Positions 7,912 through 17,785 of a stretch of 64,000 bases of DNA are shown here, one piece after another; position 1 is the stretch's first letter; every line of letters begins with the position of its first letter. The stretch lies in the NCBI GenBank assembly GCA_963761475.1, contig CAVXGT010000020.1, positions 434,001-498,000 of the forward strand, written 5' to 3'. The DNA is from Ga0077555 sp963761475 (GTDB lineage Bacteria; Pseudomonadota; Alphaproteobacteria; Rhizobiales; Hyphomicrobiaceae). The notes under the pieces were generated by a model that saw only the letters and a list, made by a program, of their open reading frames with translations, was not told the DNA's origin and ran no database searches. The translations under genes and the position numbers were made by a program.

Positions 7912-10062
7912 CTACCCTGTCGCCGAGGGCGCATCGCTGCGATCCGCGGTGAGTTTGCCAACCACGAACCCCGCCGTCACCAAGACAGCGCCGGCGATAT
8001 CGGTATAGAGCCCTGGCACCAGCAGACAGGCCGCCGCAGCCAGCAGCAACCCACGTGCCACCATGCTGATTCGGCCTACGCCATGCAGGAAACCCTCGAA
8101 CGCGCAGGCCATCAGGAACACCGAGATCAACGCGGTGCTGACGTTGTGCACGATGGCCAATGTCTCCCCGCGCAGGATCAACGTCGGATTGAGAACGAAC
8201 AGGAACGGCAGGATGAAGTTGATCAAACCCAGCCGCATGGACAGGAATCCCGTCTGCATCGGTTGCGAACCGGCAATCGTTGACGCCGCAATTGCCCCCA
8301 GAGCCACCGGTGGCGTGATGTAGCTGAGAACGCCCCAATACAGGATGAACAGGTGGCTCGCCACCGGATCGAGGCCGGCATTGATCATGGCCGGGCCCAT
8401 AACGACCGCAAGGAAGATGTAGCAAGCCGACACCGTCATGCCCATGCCGAGGATAAACGATGTCACAGCGCCGAAGAACAGCAGCAGATAGATATTGCCA
8501 CCTGCAAATTGCACCAGTTCCCGAGAGAACGCACCACCGACACCCGTATACGACAGCGCACCGACGATGAGACCGATACCCGCGAGAATACCGACGATGT
8601 TGGTGACGTTCTTGACGCCGTCGTCCAGCATGTGAACCAAGCGCCCGAAGTGGAATTGGTTCACCCCGGTGATCCAGCCGTTGATGATGCTGGTCACGAG
8701 CAGCACTAGCGTCGCATAGAACGGCGCATGTGACTCATTGCCCACCCACACCAGCATGTAGATCAGCAGGATCAGCGAAAACAGATAGTGCCAGCCCACC
8801 TTGACCACAGGCCAGAGCGCCGGAATCTCGTTGGCCGGTTGGCCCTTGAGCCCGTTCCGCGCGGCATAGCAGTCTGCCTGGATCAGCAGCGCGATGTAGA
8901 ACATCAGCGCTGGCACGGTGGCGGCGACCATAACAGTCGCATACGAGATGTTGAGGTACTCGGCCATGATGAAGGCCACCGCCCCCATGACGGGCGGCAT
9001 CAGCGCTCCACCAGTCGAGGCGCAGGCCTCGACCGCCGCCGCATACTGTGGTGGGTAGCCGACCCGTTTCATGGTCGGGATAGTCAACTGCCCGGTGGTC
9101 ACCACGTTGGAGATGACGCTGCCCGACAATGATCCGAACAGGCCCGAAGACAGGATCGCCACCTTGGCCGGCCCCCCTCGCGCCCGCCCCATCAGAGCGG
9201 TAGCAAACGTCATGAAGAACTCGCCGCCTCCGGTCGCGACCAAGGCAGAACCAAACAGCAGGAAGCCGATCAGCAGCCCTGCAACCGTGCGCATCGGCAC
9301 ACCGATGATGCTTTCGGTTCCGAGTGCGTGTTGCCGCACGAACTCGTCGACCGGGCTTGACGGTCCCCACAGGAAACCTGGCATGGAGTCGGCAAACAGC
9401 GGATAGAGAAAAAAGAAGAGACAGATCAAAAACAGCAGCGGCCCACCCACCCGGCGCATGGATTCAAGCACAAGCAGGCAAACGATGCCGGCCGTTATCG
9501 TCGCTGATGTTGGCGCCAGAATATCCCAGCCTTCTTGAACAATCCGCTCGCCATTCAACGATAGGTATCCCATCGCTCCGATAGAAATGACGAACAGTAT
9601 CCAGTCGAACCAAGCTGGGCTGCCTTCGCTATGAGAATGAGTCGGATAGACGAGTACAATCTCCAGCACCAACAGCCCGATGACAAGCGCGGCCAATGCC
9701 AAGTCTATCGGCTTGAGGTTACCCCAACCTCCTTGCATCATTACGGTTCCGTGCCAGCCCACGTAGCCGATCGCAAGAACAGCAACCGCAAACACGATCC
9801 ACTCAAATATTCCAGGAGTGCTTTTGTCGTGCGCCGGATAAACGAGATACACGAGCGAAAGGAAAATGCCGGTCAAGAGATAATAATAGGAAGTGTCAAT
9901 GAGCAGAATGTTCATGCCGAACTGAAGATTGAACAGGCGGTTGATGTTCAAAAGAATGCCGGCCAACCCCAGCCCCATCACCAGCCAGAGTGTGAATCCG
10001 GAAAGTCGCCGCTCACTCGGGCCTTCCGCAATCATCGGTTTGTCCGCCGCCACGTCGCTCAT
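7912..10062 (-). CDS. TRAP transporter fused 4TM/12TM permease
   Basis: A 716-residue inner-membrane protein with about seventeen hydrophobic segments. It combines the small DctQ-like and large DctM-like TRAP subunits in one chain, as in TAXI-type systems. The large-subunit signature is visible: GGGEFFMTFATALMGRARGGPAKVAI, SGLFGSLSGSVISNVVTTG, and EACASTGGALMPPVMGAVAF. The first 60 residues contain the opening transmembrane helix. Its receptor is encoded upstream on the same strand, 279 bp away, giving the usual receptor-permease order. It imports an organic acid or similar solute driven by an ion gradient; the substrate is unknown. Confidence 0.9.
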   Translation of the reverse strand: MSDVAADKPMIAEGPSERRLSGFTLWLVMGLGLAGILLNINRLFNLQFGMNILLIDTSYYYLLTGIFLSLVYLVYPAHDKSTPGIFEWIVFAVAVLAIGYVGWHGTVMMQGGWGNLKPIDLALAALVIGLLVLEIVLVYPTHSHSEGSPAWFDWILFVISIGAMGYLSLNGERIVQEGWDILAPTSATITAGIVCLLVLESMRRVGGPLLFLICLFFFLYPLFADSMPGFLWGPSSPVDEFVRQHALGTESIIGVPMRTVAGLLIGFLLFGSALVATGGGEFFMTFATALMGRARGGPAKVAILSSGLFGSLSGSVISNVVTTGQLTIPTMKRVGYPPQYAAAVEACASTGGALMPPVMGAVAFIMAEYLNISYATVMVAATVPALMFYIALLIQADCYAARNGLKGQPANEIPALWPVVKVGWHYLFSLILLIYMLVWVGNESHAPFYATLVLLVTSIINGWITGVNQFHFGRLVHMLDDGVKNVTNIVGILAGIGLIVGALSYTGVGGAFSRELVQFAGGNIYLLLFFGAVTSFILGMGMTVSACYIFLAVVMGPAMINAGLDPVASHLFILYWGVLSYITPPVALGAIAASTIAGSQPMQTGFLSMRLGLINFILPFLFVLNPTLILRGETLAIVHNVSTALISVFLMACAFEGFLHGVGRISMVARGLLLAAAACLLVPGLYTDIAGAVLVTAGFVVGKLTADRSDAPSATG

Positions 10063-10341
10063 GTTTCCACTCGGGTTAGCTGGGCGCCAGCGCGTTGCCG
10101 CCGGCTGATCTGTCCATAGCCGCTGTTACGTACGGTCGTCCCCGGCGTTCTGCGCCGAGGCATGTCGCCAAGTACGGCTCACCGCAATCGTGCGTGAAAG
10201 GAAATTCGCCCTCTGGGTGCTTCACCGCGGCAACGAGATTTGTTGTTGCCAACGACAGGTCCGCGCCACGATCATCAAGGGCTCCGGGAAGCAACGATCG
10301 CTTGGACCGTCGACTTCCCGGCATTGTCGGACTGAATACAC

Positions 10342-11520
10342 TTAGTTCTTGAGATTCTTCTCGATATAGGCGTCCCAGAACCCGGGCCATTCCGTTTCAG
10401 CCGAGAACTTCTCTTTCTTTTCTGCCTTCTCGGCTACCACCTTGTCGAATTCGGCCTGAGCCTTGTCCCAGCCTTCACGCACTTTCTGTAGGCGCGCAAG
10501 CCGCTTGTCGTGCCATTCCTGGGCTTCCTTGGTCCAGTAGCCCTTCTCCTTGGCATACTTGATTGCGCCTTCGTGGAACGGGGCATCAGCTGGCGGCAGG
10601 ATCGATCGCTTGACTTCCCAGTTCACAGAGCTGGCTGTCGTCGTCTTGAAGAGATCGAAAGACTGGTCGATCGCCTTCACGAGGTTGTAGACCTCATCAG
10701 TTGACGTCGAGGCATAGGTCGTGATCATCGGATAGCGATAACCGATCAGCCAGACCGGATTCTTCTCCGACAACGCTGCGCCCTTGGTTTCTTTGAAGGG
10801 CTCTGCGAAGCTCACCACATCGGTGATGGCCTTCCAGCCTGCCTTGTTGGCCGGATCGAACGGCGGCCAGATGAGACCACGCGGCGAAGACTCGAGCTGC
10901 CGCATGTTGGCAGAAGTCGGCACAGAGCCGAACGCATCGAGCTGATTAGCCAGCACCGCGTCCTTCATGGCGCCGTAGCTGCCGAACCAGACGACCTCGA
11001 TATCTTTCCGGGTCAGTCCGCCAAACGCGATGTAGGCATCGTTCTTCACGTTGACCGACGGATTGCCTTTGACATAGCCAACCCGCTTGCCCTTCAGGTC
11101 TGCGATCTGCTTGACACCGGTATCCTTGGCCACGGACATGCCGACCGACGCGGGCCGGCCGAGCACGATCCGAACATCCTGTGGTCCCCACGACGCCACA
11201 CCGAAATCATAGGTGCCTTCGGCTGCGAAGTAGGCCTCGTTGGCGAGGAAGCCATACTTAACTTTGCCGGTGAGCATCGGCAGCATGCGACCGATCGACG
11301 TCCCAGCGGGAACGATGCGGATACGGGTCTTGAATTTGGTCTGCAGGGCGTTCGCGATACCCGATGCCTCAGCATAGCCGCTTGAGCCGAGATCGTAAGC
11401 GCTCCACACCATGGATGGCGGCAGCTTCACGTCTTGCGCCAGTGCCGACTGGCCGGTCCACGCAACAAATGACAACGCTACGGCGCCACCTACGGCACCG
11501 TACGAATTGAACAACTTCAT
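10342..11520 (-). CDS. TAXI-family TRAP transporter solute-binding protein
   Basis: A 392-residue periplasmic receptor. It has a Sec signal peptide of about 28 residues ending SALA before QDVKLPP. The mature protein shows TAXI-family sequence: SSGYAEASGIANALQTKF, RIVPAGTSIGRMLPMLTGKV, the DLKGKRVGYVKGNPSVNV block, and a lysine- and glutamate-rich C terminus. The ATG at 11520 is preceded by GAAGGGAG. The frame is open upstream to 11643, but that would bury the signal peptide. It captures substrate for the fused permease downstream. The 279 bp between the two genes hold no recognisable gene. Confidence 0.9.
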   Translation of the reverse strand: MKLFNSYGAVGGAVALSFVAWTGQSALAQDVKLPPSMVWSAYDLGSSGYAEASGIANALQTKFKTRIRIVPAGTSIGRMLPMLTGKVKYGFLANEAYFAAEGTYDFGVASWGPQDVRIVLGRPASVGMSVAKDTGVKQIADLKGKRVGYVKGNPSVNVKNDAYIAFGGLTRKDIEVVWFGSYGAMKDAVLANQLDAFGSVPTSANMRQLESSPRGLIWPPFDPANKAGWKAITDVVSFAEPFKETKGAALSEKNPVWLIGYRYPMITTYASTSTDEVYNLVKAIDQSFDLFKTTTASSVNWEVKRSILPPADAPFHEGAIKYAKEKGYWTKEAQEWHDKRLARLQKVREGWDKAQAEFDKVVAEKAEKKEKFSAETEWPGFWDAYIEKNLKN

Positions 11521-11897
11521 GGAAGCTCCCTTCATTTTTTTGAACGACAGCACGCGATCAGCATGTGATCTCGCCTGCCCGTCCACCCCATGGTGCCAAT
11601 TTAAGCCACTTCGGACAACCCCAAATCCGGGTTGCCACTGCACCAGGCCGCCTTGCCACGAGACGAGCGGAGCACCAGCCGGACTATCAACCTTGCGACC
11701 AGCACCTGCAAAAAACTGGGGTTTCGCCCCCGCAGAAGGCCACTCCGACCTTAACCATCCCCAAGAATTGCTCTATGAATACTGCGCTGCACAACGCTTG
11801 TCGGCAAAAGCCTCGCCGCTAGCTCCAACGATCAGCAAGAACCTCGTCGCAACCCAGAACGAGGCAGCACGCTGCGCCCGTCACGAAGGACCCTCTA
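11521..11897. other. Non-coding region between the TAXI receptor and sucA
   Basis: These 377 bp separate divergent genes. I see no credible gene here. The sucA side holds a candidate sigma-70-like promoter at 11751-11779. A short G-rich/C-rich hairpin lies near 11716-11732. The TAXI side holds only the ribosome site. Confidence 0.6.
11751..11779 (+). promoter_or_regulatory. Candidate promoter of the sucA operon
   Basis: TTAACC (11751-11756), a 17-bp spacer, and TATGAA (11774-11779). This would start transcription near 11786 and leave a leader of about 110 bases before sucA. The -35 box is imperfect, so this is only a candidate. Confidence 0.4.
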
Positions 11898-14867
11898 ATG
11901 TCGCGCAACGAGAAGAACCTGATGTTTCTCCGCACTTCGTTCCTGAACGGGGTGAATGCTGCCTACGTCGAGCAAATGCAGGAGCGATACGAACATAATC
12001 CTGGCTCAGTCACAGATGAATGGCGCTTGTTTTTCCAAGGCTTGCACGAAGAGCAGGCCCGCGCCCCGGACTCTGGCCACGACGGCAACCGCCCATCCTG
12101 GGGCCGGGACCTCGCCGACATGACACAGTCGAGCGAATTGATCTCCGCCCTGACCGCCGACTACGAGAGCAACGAGCACGATATTCGCTCGAAGATCAGC
12201 CAGCGCGCCCACAGCCACGGCGTGGAACTATCGCCGGCCGCCTCTTTTCGCGCCACCCAGGACAGCCTGCGCGCCTTGATGCTGATCCGCGCCTACCGCG
12301 TCATGGGCCACCTCGTGGCCGATCTCGACCCCCTCGGCCTCGTCGATCGCAAGCGCCACGAGGAGCTGAAACCAGAAACCTACGGCTTTACGGAAGCCGA
12401 TCTCGACCGACCGATCTTCATCGATAACGTATTGGGTCTCGAAACCGCCACCATCCGCCAGATCCTTCGCATTCTCCGCCGCACCTATTGCCGCCACATC
12501 GGCGTCGAGTTCATGCACATCACCAGCCCTGCCCAGAAGCGCTGGATCCAGGAACGCATTGAGGGTGAAAGCAAAGACATCCGCTTCACCGAAGAGGGCA
12601 AGCGGGCAATCCTCAACAAGCTGATCGAGGCGGAAGGCTTCGAGAAGTTCTGCGACGTCAAGTATACGGGTACGAAGCGTTTTGGCCTTGATGGCGGCGA
12701 ATCCCTAGTTCCCGCCCTCGAGCAGATCATCAAGCGCGGCGGCCAGCTCGGCTTGAAAGAGATCGTCTTCGGCATGGCCCACCGCGGCCGCCTCAATGTG
12801 CTTGCCAATGTCATGTCGAAGCCCCTTCGAGCCATATTCAACGAGTTCAAGGGCGGCTCCTTCAAGCCCGACGATGTCGAAGGCTCGGGCGACGTCAAGT
12901 ACCACCTGGGTGCGTCCTCGGATCGCGAGTTCGACCACAACAAAGTCCACATGTCGCTGACGGCCAACCCTTCGCATCTGGAGATCGTCGATCCCGTCGT
13001 GTTGGGTAAGGTTCGCGCCAAGCAGGACCAGCTCGGCTGCAAGCCTGGCTACCGTGAACCGGTCCTGCCCCTGCTCATCCACGGCGATGCAGCCTTTGCC
13101 GGCCAGGGCGTGGTTGCTGAAAGCCTGGGGCTTTCGAGCCTCACGGGCCACCGCACCGGCGGCTCCATCCATTTCATCATCAACAACCAGATCGGCTTCA
13201 CCACCAATCCGCGCTATTCGCGATCCTCACCCTACTGCACCGATGTCGCCAAGATGGTCGAGGCGCCGATATTCCACGTCAATGCCGACAATCCCGAAGC
13301 CGTCGTGCACGTCGCCAAGATCGCCATCGAATTCCGCATGCGCTTCCAGAAGCCGGTCGTCATCGACATGGTTTGCTATCGCCGCTACGGCCACAACGAA
13401 TCGGACGAGCCGTCGTTCACGCAGCCGATCATGTATCGCAAGATCAAGGCGCATCCGTTGACCTCCGACATCTACGCCAAGCGCTTGATCGAAGAGGACG
13501 TCATTACCGCTTCCCAACTCGACCAGCTGCGCGCCGACTACCGCTTGCGGCTCGATGAAGAGATGGTTGCAGCGGAAAGCTATAAGCCGAACAAGGCCGA
13601 CTGGCTCGACGGTCGCTGGGCCGGCGTGGGATTTGCCGAGGACGATGCCCGCCGCGGCAACACAGGTGTCGATCTCGATATCCTCCGCGACGTCGGCCGG
13701 CGCATCACGACTCTCCCCCAGGACTTCAACGCCCACCGCACCATCATCCGCCTGATCGAGCGCCGCCGCGAAATGGTCGAATCGGGCCAGGGCATCGACT
13801 GGGCCATGGCCGAGCACCTGGCGTTCGGCACCATCATGCAGGAGCGCTACCCCGTCCGCCTGTCGGGCCAGGACGTCGAGCGCGGCACCTTTTCCCAGCG
13901 CCACTCTGTCCTCTACGACCAGGAAACCGAGCGCCGCTTCACTCCCCTCCGGCACATCTCCCCTGATCAGGGACGCTTCGAGGTCATCAACTCCATGCTG
14001 TCCGAGGAAGCCGTCCTCGGATTCGAGTACGGTTACTCGCTCGCCGAGCCCAATTGCCTTGTCATGTGGGAAGCCCAATTCGGCGATTTCGCCAACGGTG
14101 CCCAGGTCATCTTCGACCAATTCCTGTCGTCCGGTGAGCGCAAATGGCTGCGCATGTCGGGCCTCGTCTGCCTCCTGCCTCACGGTTATGAAGGCCAGGG
14201 ACCAGAACATTCCTCCGCACGTCTCGAGCGCTACCTGCAGTCGTCGGCCGAGGACAATTGGCAGGTCGCCAACTGCACGACGCCGGCCAATTACTTCCAC
14301 ATCCTCCGCCGCCAGCTACACCGGAAGTTCAGGAAACCCTTGATCCTGATGACTCCCAAGTCCCTTCTGCGCCACAAGCGCGTCATCTCCCGCCTCGACG
14401 AGATGGGCCCCGACACGACATTCCATCGTGTGCTCTGGGATGATGCCCAGCTCAACCGCGGGGAAAAAATCGTCCTCAAGCGTGACGACATGATCCGCCG
14501 TGTCGTGCTGTGCACCGGCAAGGTCTACTATGACCTGTTCGAGGCCCGAGAGGCCGCCGGCATCGATGACGTCTATCTGATGCGCGTCGAGCAACTCTAT
14601 CCGTTTCCCGCCCGCGCCCTCATCGCGGAATTGCAGCGCTTCCCCAATGCCGAGATCGTCTGGGCACAGGAGGAGCCGCGCAACATGGGCGCCTGGTCCT
14701 TTATCGAGCACAATCTCGAATGGGTTCTCGACCATTCCGGCACACGCTCGAAACGCCCCCGTTATGTCGGCCGACCGGCATCGGCTGCAACGGCCACGGG
14801 ATTGGCGTCGAAGCATGCCAGCGAACAGAAAGCTTTGTGCGATCAGGCATTGGCAAAGGCCGACTAG
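11898..14867 (+). CDS. sucA: 2-oxoglutarate dehydrogenase E1 component
   Basis: A 989-residue thiamine diphosphate enzyme that decarboxylates 2-oxoglutarate and passes the succinyl group to the E2 lipoyl arm in the TCA cycle. The N-terminal SFLNGVNAAYVEQMQERYEHNPGSVTDEW segment is the E2-interacting helix. The catalytic core shows GMAHRGRLNVLANVM, HLGASSDREF, HVNADNPEAVVHVAK and CYRRYGHNESDEPSFTQP (the TPP/metal region). The C-terminal half ends in the transketolase-like domain with VWAQEEPRNMGAW. It has a GAAGGA ribosome site and normal length. It is first in a sucA-sucB-lpd operon (78 bp to sucB). Confidence 0.97.
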   Translation: MSRNEKNLMFLRTSFLNGVNAAYVEQMQERYEHNPGSVTDEWRLFFQGLHEEQARAPDSGHDGNRPSWGRDLADMTQSSELISALTADYESNEHDIRSKISQRAHSHGVELSPAASFRATQDSLRALMLIRAYRVMGHLVADLDPLGLVDRKRHEELKPETYGFTEADLDRPIFIDNVLGLETATIRQILRILRRTYCRHIGVEFMHITSPAQKRWIQERIEGESKDIRFTEEGKRAILNKLIEAEGFEKFCDVKYTGTKRFGLDGGESLVPALEQIIKRGGQLGLKEIVFGMAHRGRLNVLANVMSKPLRAIFNEFKGGSFKPDDVEGSGDVKYHLGASSDREFDHNKVHMSLTANPSHLEIVDPVVLGKVRAKQDQLGCKPGYREPVLPLLIHGDAAFAGQGVVAESLGLSSLTGHRTGGSIHFIINNQIGFTTNPRYSRSSPYCTDVAKMVEAPIFHVNADNPEAVVHVAKIAIEFRMRFQKPVVIDMVCYRRYGHNESDEPSFTQPIMYRKIKAHPLTSDIYAKRLIEEDVITASQLDQLRADYRLRLDEEMVAAESYKPNKADWLDGRWAGVGFAEDDARRGNTGVDLDILRDVGRRITTLPQDFNAHRTIIRLIERRREMVESGQGIDWAMAEHLAFGTIMQERYPVRLSGQDVERGTFSQRHSVLYDQETERRFTPLRHISPDQGRFEVINSMLSEEAVLGFEYGYSLAEPNCLVMWEAQFGDFANGAQVIFDQFLSSGERKWLRMSGLVCLLPHGYEGQGPEHSSARLERYLQSSAEDNWQVANCTTPANYFHILRRQLHRKFRKPLILMTPKSLLRHKRVISRLDEMGPDTTFHRVLWDDAQLNRGEKIVLKRDDMIRRVVLCTGKVYYDLFEAREAAGIDDVYLMRVEQLYPFPARALIAELQRFPNAEIVWAQEEPRNMGAWSFIEHNLEWVLDHSGTRSKRPRYVGRPASAATATGLASKHASEQKALCDQALAKAD

Positions 14868-14945
14868 CGCGCATCTCCGATCAATCGCGCACAGGGCCGT
14901 GGCGCCTCGTGCCAAGCAAATCCATTGACCACCGCGGGAGCCAAG

Positions 14946-16214
14946 ATGGCCATCGAGATCAAAGTTCCAACCCTCGGCGAATCCGTCACCGAGGCCACTG
15001 TCGCCAAATGGTTGAAGAAGCCGGGCGACACGGTCGCCATCGACGAGCCCGTCGTCGAGCTCGAAACGGACAAAGTATCCGTCGAGGTCCCCGCCCCGGT
15101 CGCCGGCGTAATGGGAGAAATTGCCGTCGGAGAAGGTGAAACCGTAGCCGTCGGTTCAATCCTCGGCAGGATCAAGGAAGGTGCCGGAGCGGCAGCGATC
15201 AGCGCCACGCCATCGCCTGAGCCCGCAAAATCTGCCTCGACCGCCGCAGCAGGCAGCAGCGCTGAAAAGTCCTCGCCTCCCTCTCCTGCTGCTCGCAAGA
15301 TCCTCGAGGAGAAAGGCATCGCCCCGGAGACGGTCGATGGCTCAGGCCGCCGCGGACAGGTCCTCAAAGAGGATGCCATGGCAGCAGGCAGGCCCGCGGC
15401 AACGGCGCCTACGGCGAAGCCCGCAACATCCAACGCACCGACGCTCTATGTACCCCAGGCGCCAGCCGACCTGTCGCCCGCCCAGCTTCGTGCTCCGTCT
15501 CTTCCCAATGACTCCGCCCGCGAAGAACGCGTGCGCATGACGCGCCTGCGCCAGACCATTGCCCGCCGCCTGAAGGACGCGCAGAGCAACGCTGCCATGC
15601 TCACGACGTTCAACGACGTCGACATGTCGGCAGTCATGGCCATGCGCAACCAGTACAAGGATCTGTTCGAGCGCCGCCATGGCACCAAGCTCGGCTTCAT
15701 GGGCTTCTTCGTGAAGGCCTGCCTCACCGCGCTCCGCGAGATCCCCGCCGTCAATGCCGAAATCGACGGCACCGACATCATCTACAAGAATTACTATCAC
15801 ATCGGCGTTGCCGTTGGCACCGACAAGGGCCTGGTCGTCCCCGTCGTGCGCGAGGCCGACCGCATGAGCCTCGCCGAGATCGAGATGGTCATTTCCGATT
15901 TCGGCAAGCGCGCCCGCGACGGCAAGCTCGGCATCGACGAGATGCAGGGCGGCACGTTCACCATCTCCAACGGTGGCGTCTACGGTTCGATGCTCTCGAC
16001 GCCCATTCTCAATGCACCGCAATCGGGTATTCTCGGCATGCACCGCATCGAGGAGCGCCCCGTAGTGCGTGACGGCCAAATCGTCGCCAGGCCCATGATG
16101 TATCTGGCCTTGAGCTACGACCATCGTATCGTCGATGGCAAGGAGGCCGTCACCTTCCTTGTCCGCGTCAAGGAATGCCTCGAGGATCCCCAGCGCTTCT
16201 TCCTGGAGCTGTGA
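14946..16214 (+). CDS. sucB: Dihydrolipoamide succinyltransferase (E2 of 2-oxoglutarate dehydrogenase)
   Basis: A 422-residue protein. The lipoyl domain (about 1-77) has the modified lysine in ETDKVSVEV (Lys43). It is followed by an Ala/Pro/Ser linker, an E3-binding domain at about 112-150 (SPAARKILEEKGI, GSGRRGQVLKED), a second linker, and the catalytic acyltransferase domain from about 190. That domain has the active-site SYDHRIVDG motif near the C terminus. The ATG at 14946 has GGGAG upstream; a TTG at 14925 would be in frame but lies away from the family start. It accepts succinyl from SucA and transfers it to CoA. A single lipoyl domain is usual. Confidence 0.96.
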   Translation: MAIEIKVPTLGESVTEATVAKWLKKPGDTVAIDEPVVELETDKVSVEVPAPVAGVMGEIAVGEGETVAVGSILGRIKEGAGAAAISATPSPEPAKSASTAAAGSSAEKSSPPSPAARKILEEKGIAPETVDGSGRRGQVLKEDAMAAGRPAATAPTAKPATSNAPTLYVPQAPADLSPAQLRAPSLPNDSAREERVRMTRLRQTIARRLKDAQSNAAMLTTFNDVDMSAVMAMRNQYKDLFERRHGTKLGFMGFFVKACLTALREIPAVNAEIDGTDIIYKNYYHIGVAVGTDKGLVVPVVREADRMSLAEIEMVISDFGKRARDGKLGIDEMQGGTFTISNGGVYGSMLSTPILNAPQSGILGMHRIEERPVVRDGQIVARPMMYLALSYDHRIVDGKEAVTFLVRVKECLEDPQRFFLEL

Positions 16215-16302
16215 ACGCGCAAGCTCATGGCCGCCCCCTCGATCCCTTCCGCCACCCTCGGCCAATCGGCGCGCCTCCATCTCCATCTGGATTGAATCGA
16301 TC

Positions 16303-17706
16303 ATGACCACCACTTATGACCTCGTCATCATCGGCACCGGGCCTGGCGGCTACGTGTGCGCCATCCGCGCCGCCCAGCTCGGCCTGAAGGTAGCGGTGGT
16401 CGAGAAGCGCGCCACCCACGGCGGCACTTGCGCCAATGTCGGCTGCATCCCATCAAAAGCGCTCCTGCATGCCAGCGAATTGTACGAAGAAGCTGCCCAC
16501 GGCTTCGCGTCCATGGGTATCAAAGTCACCCCCGAGCTTGATCTGTCGCGCATGCTCGCCTTCAAGGACGAAGGCGTTGCAAGCAACGTGGCGGGCGTCG
16601 CCTACCTTCTGAAAAAGAACAAAGTCGATGTTGTTTTCGGTACGGGCCGCATCGCCAGCCCCGGCAAGGTTGACGTCGCCTTGAATGCTGGCGGCAACAC
16701 CGAGCTCTCGACAAAGTCGATCGCCATCGCCACCGGCTCGGATGTCGCCCGTCTCCCGGGCATCGAGATCGACGAACAGCAGGTGGTCTCTTCGACGGGT
16801 GCTCTCAAGCTCGCAAAGGTGCCGAAAAAGCTGCTAGTCGTCGGCGCCGGCGTCATCGGCCTGGAATTGGGATCTGTCTGGCGTCGCATCGGCGCGGAAG
16901 TCACCGTCATCGAATATCTGGACCGCATCTTGCAGGGTATGGACGGTGAGTTGGCCAAGCAGTTCCAGCGCATGCTCGAAAAGCAAGGCATGAAGTTCCA
17001 CCTTGGGCACAAGGTAACCGGCATCACCAAGGACGCGACAGGCTGCGCCGTCACAGTAGAGCCCGCAGCCGGCGGCACGGCCGATACCATCTCGGCCGGC
17101 GTCGTTCTCGTCGCCATCGGCCGAACTCCCTATACTGAGGGCCTTGGCCTAGATGATCTCGGCGTCAAGAGAGATGACCGAAAGCGCATCCAGGTCGATG
17201 CCCACTTTGCCACCAACGTCCCGGGCATCTACGCCATCGGCGACGTCATTGCGGGCCCGATGCTCGCACATAAAGCCGAGGACGAGGGCTTGGCACTCGC
17301 CGAACGTCTTGCCGGTCAGGCCGGCCACGTCAACTACGCCGTCATCCCAAGCGTGGTCTACACGAGGCCTGAAGTCGCCTCCGTCGGCCAGACCGAGGAG
17401 GAGCTAAAGGCAGCAGGCCGTGCCTACCGCGTCGGCAAGTTTCCGTTCACGGCCAATGGTCGCGCCAAGGTCAATCGTGCGGCGGAAGGCTTCGCCAAAG
17501 TCTTGGCCGACGCCGAAACCGACCGCGTGATTGGCGTTCACGTCGTCGGCCCGCAGGCCGGTGAGCTGATTGCTGAAGCCGCTATCCTGATGGAGTTCGC
17601 AGGCTCCGCCGAGGATCTCGCCCGAACCTGCCATGCCCATCCGACACTGGCCGAGGCCTTGAAGGAAGCAGCACTCGCCGTCGACAAGCGCGCAATTCAC
17701 ATGTGA
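16303..17706 (+). CDS. lpdA: Dihydrolipoamide dehydrogenase (E3)
   Basis: A 467-residue FAD flavoprotein that reoxidises dihydrolipoamide with NAD+. The N-terminal FAD loop is IIGTGPGGYVCAIRAAQLG. The redox disulfide is in GGTCANVGCIPSK (Cys43 and Cys48), with alanine where leucine is most common. A second nucleotide loop, VVGAGVIGLELGSVW, binds NAD, and the catalytic His-Glu pair lies in CHAHPTLAEALKEAA at the C terminus. It sits 88 bp after sucB and so belongs to the complex, but E3 may also serve the glycine cleavage system encoded at 39.5-45.7 kb, where no E3 gene is present. Confidence 0.96.
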   Translation: MTTTYDLVIIGTGPGGYVCAIRAAQLGLKVAVVEKRATHGGTCANVGCIPSKALLHASELYEEAAHGFASMGIKVTPELDLSRMLAFKDEGVASNVAGVAYLLKKNKVDVVFGTGRIASPGKVDVALNAGGNTELSTKSIAIATGSDVARLPGIEIDEQQVVSSTGALKLAKVPKKLLVVGAGVIGLELGSVWRRIGAEVTVIEYLDRILQGMDGELAKQFQRMLEKQGMKFHLGHKVTGITKDATGCAVTVEPAAGGTADTISAGVVLVAIGRTPYTEGLGLDDLGVKRDDRKRIQVDAHFATNVPGIYAIGDVIAGPMLAHKAEDEGLALAERLAGQAGHVNYAVIPSVVYTRPEVASVGQTEEELKAAGRAYRVGKFPFTANGRAKVNRAAEGFAKVLADAETDRVIGVHVVGPQAGELIAEAAILMEFAGSAEDLARTCHAHPTLAEALKEAALAVDKRAIHM

Positions 17707-17712
17707 AAATGG

Positions 17713-17733
17713 CGGACACCCGATCAGTGTCCG
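17713..17733. terminator. Hairpin after lpdA, probable bidirectional terminator
   Basis: CGGACAC (17713-17719) pairs perfectly with GTGTCCG (17727-17733) across a 7-base loop, between the converging lpdA and aldo/keto reductase genes. No clear T tract is present. The function is inferred from position. Confidence 0.5.
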
Positions 17734-17785
17734 TCAACTGGCGTTGCATGCCGTCGTAGTCCCACCGCCCTTTCGAGCAGAGCCT

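Noticed and set aside
13227..14300. 357-codon open frame antisense to sucA
   Set aside because: It lies wholly inside sucA, with composition typical of a complement frame and no recognisable motif.
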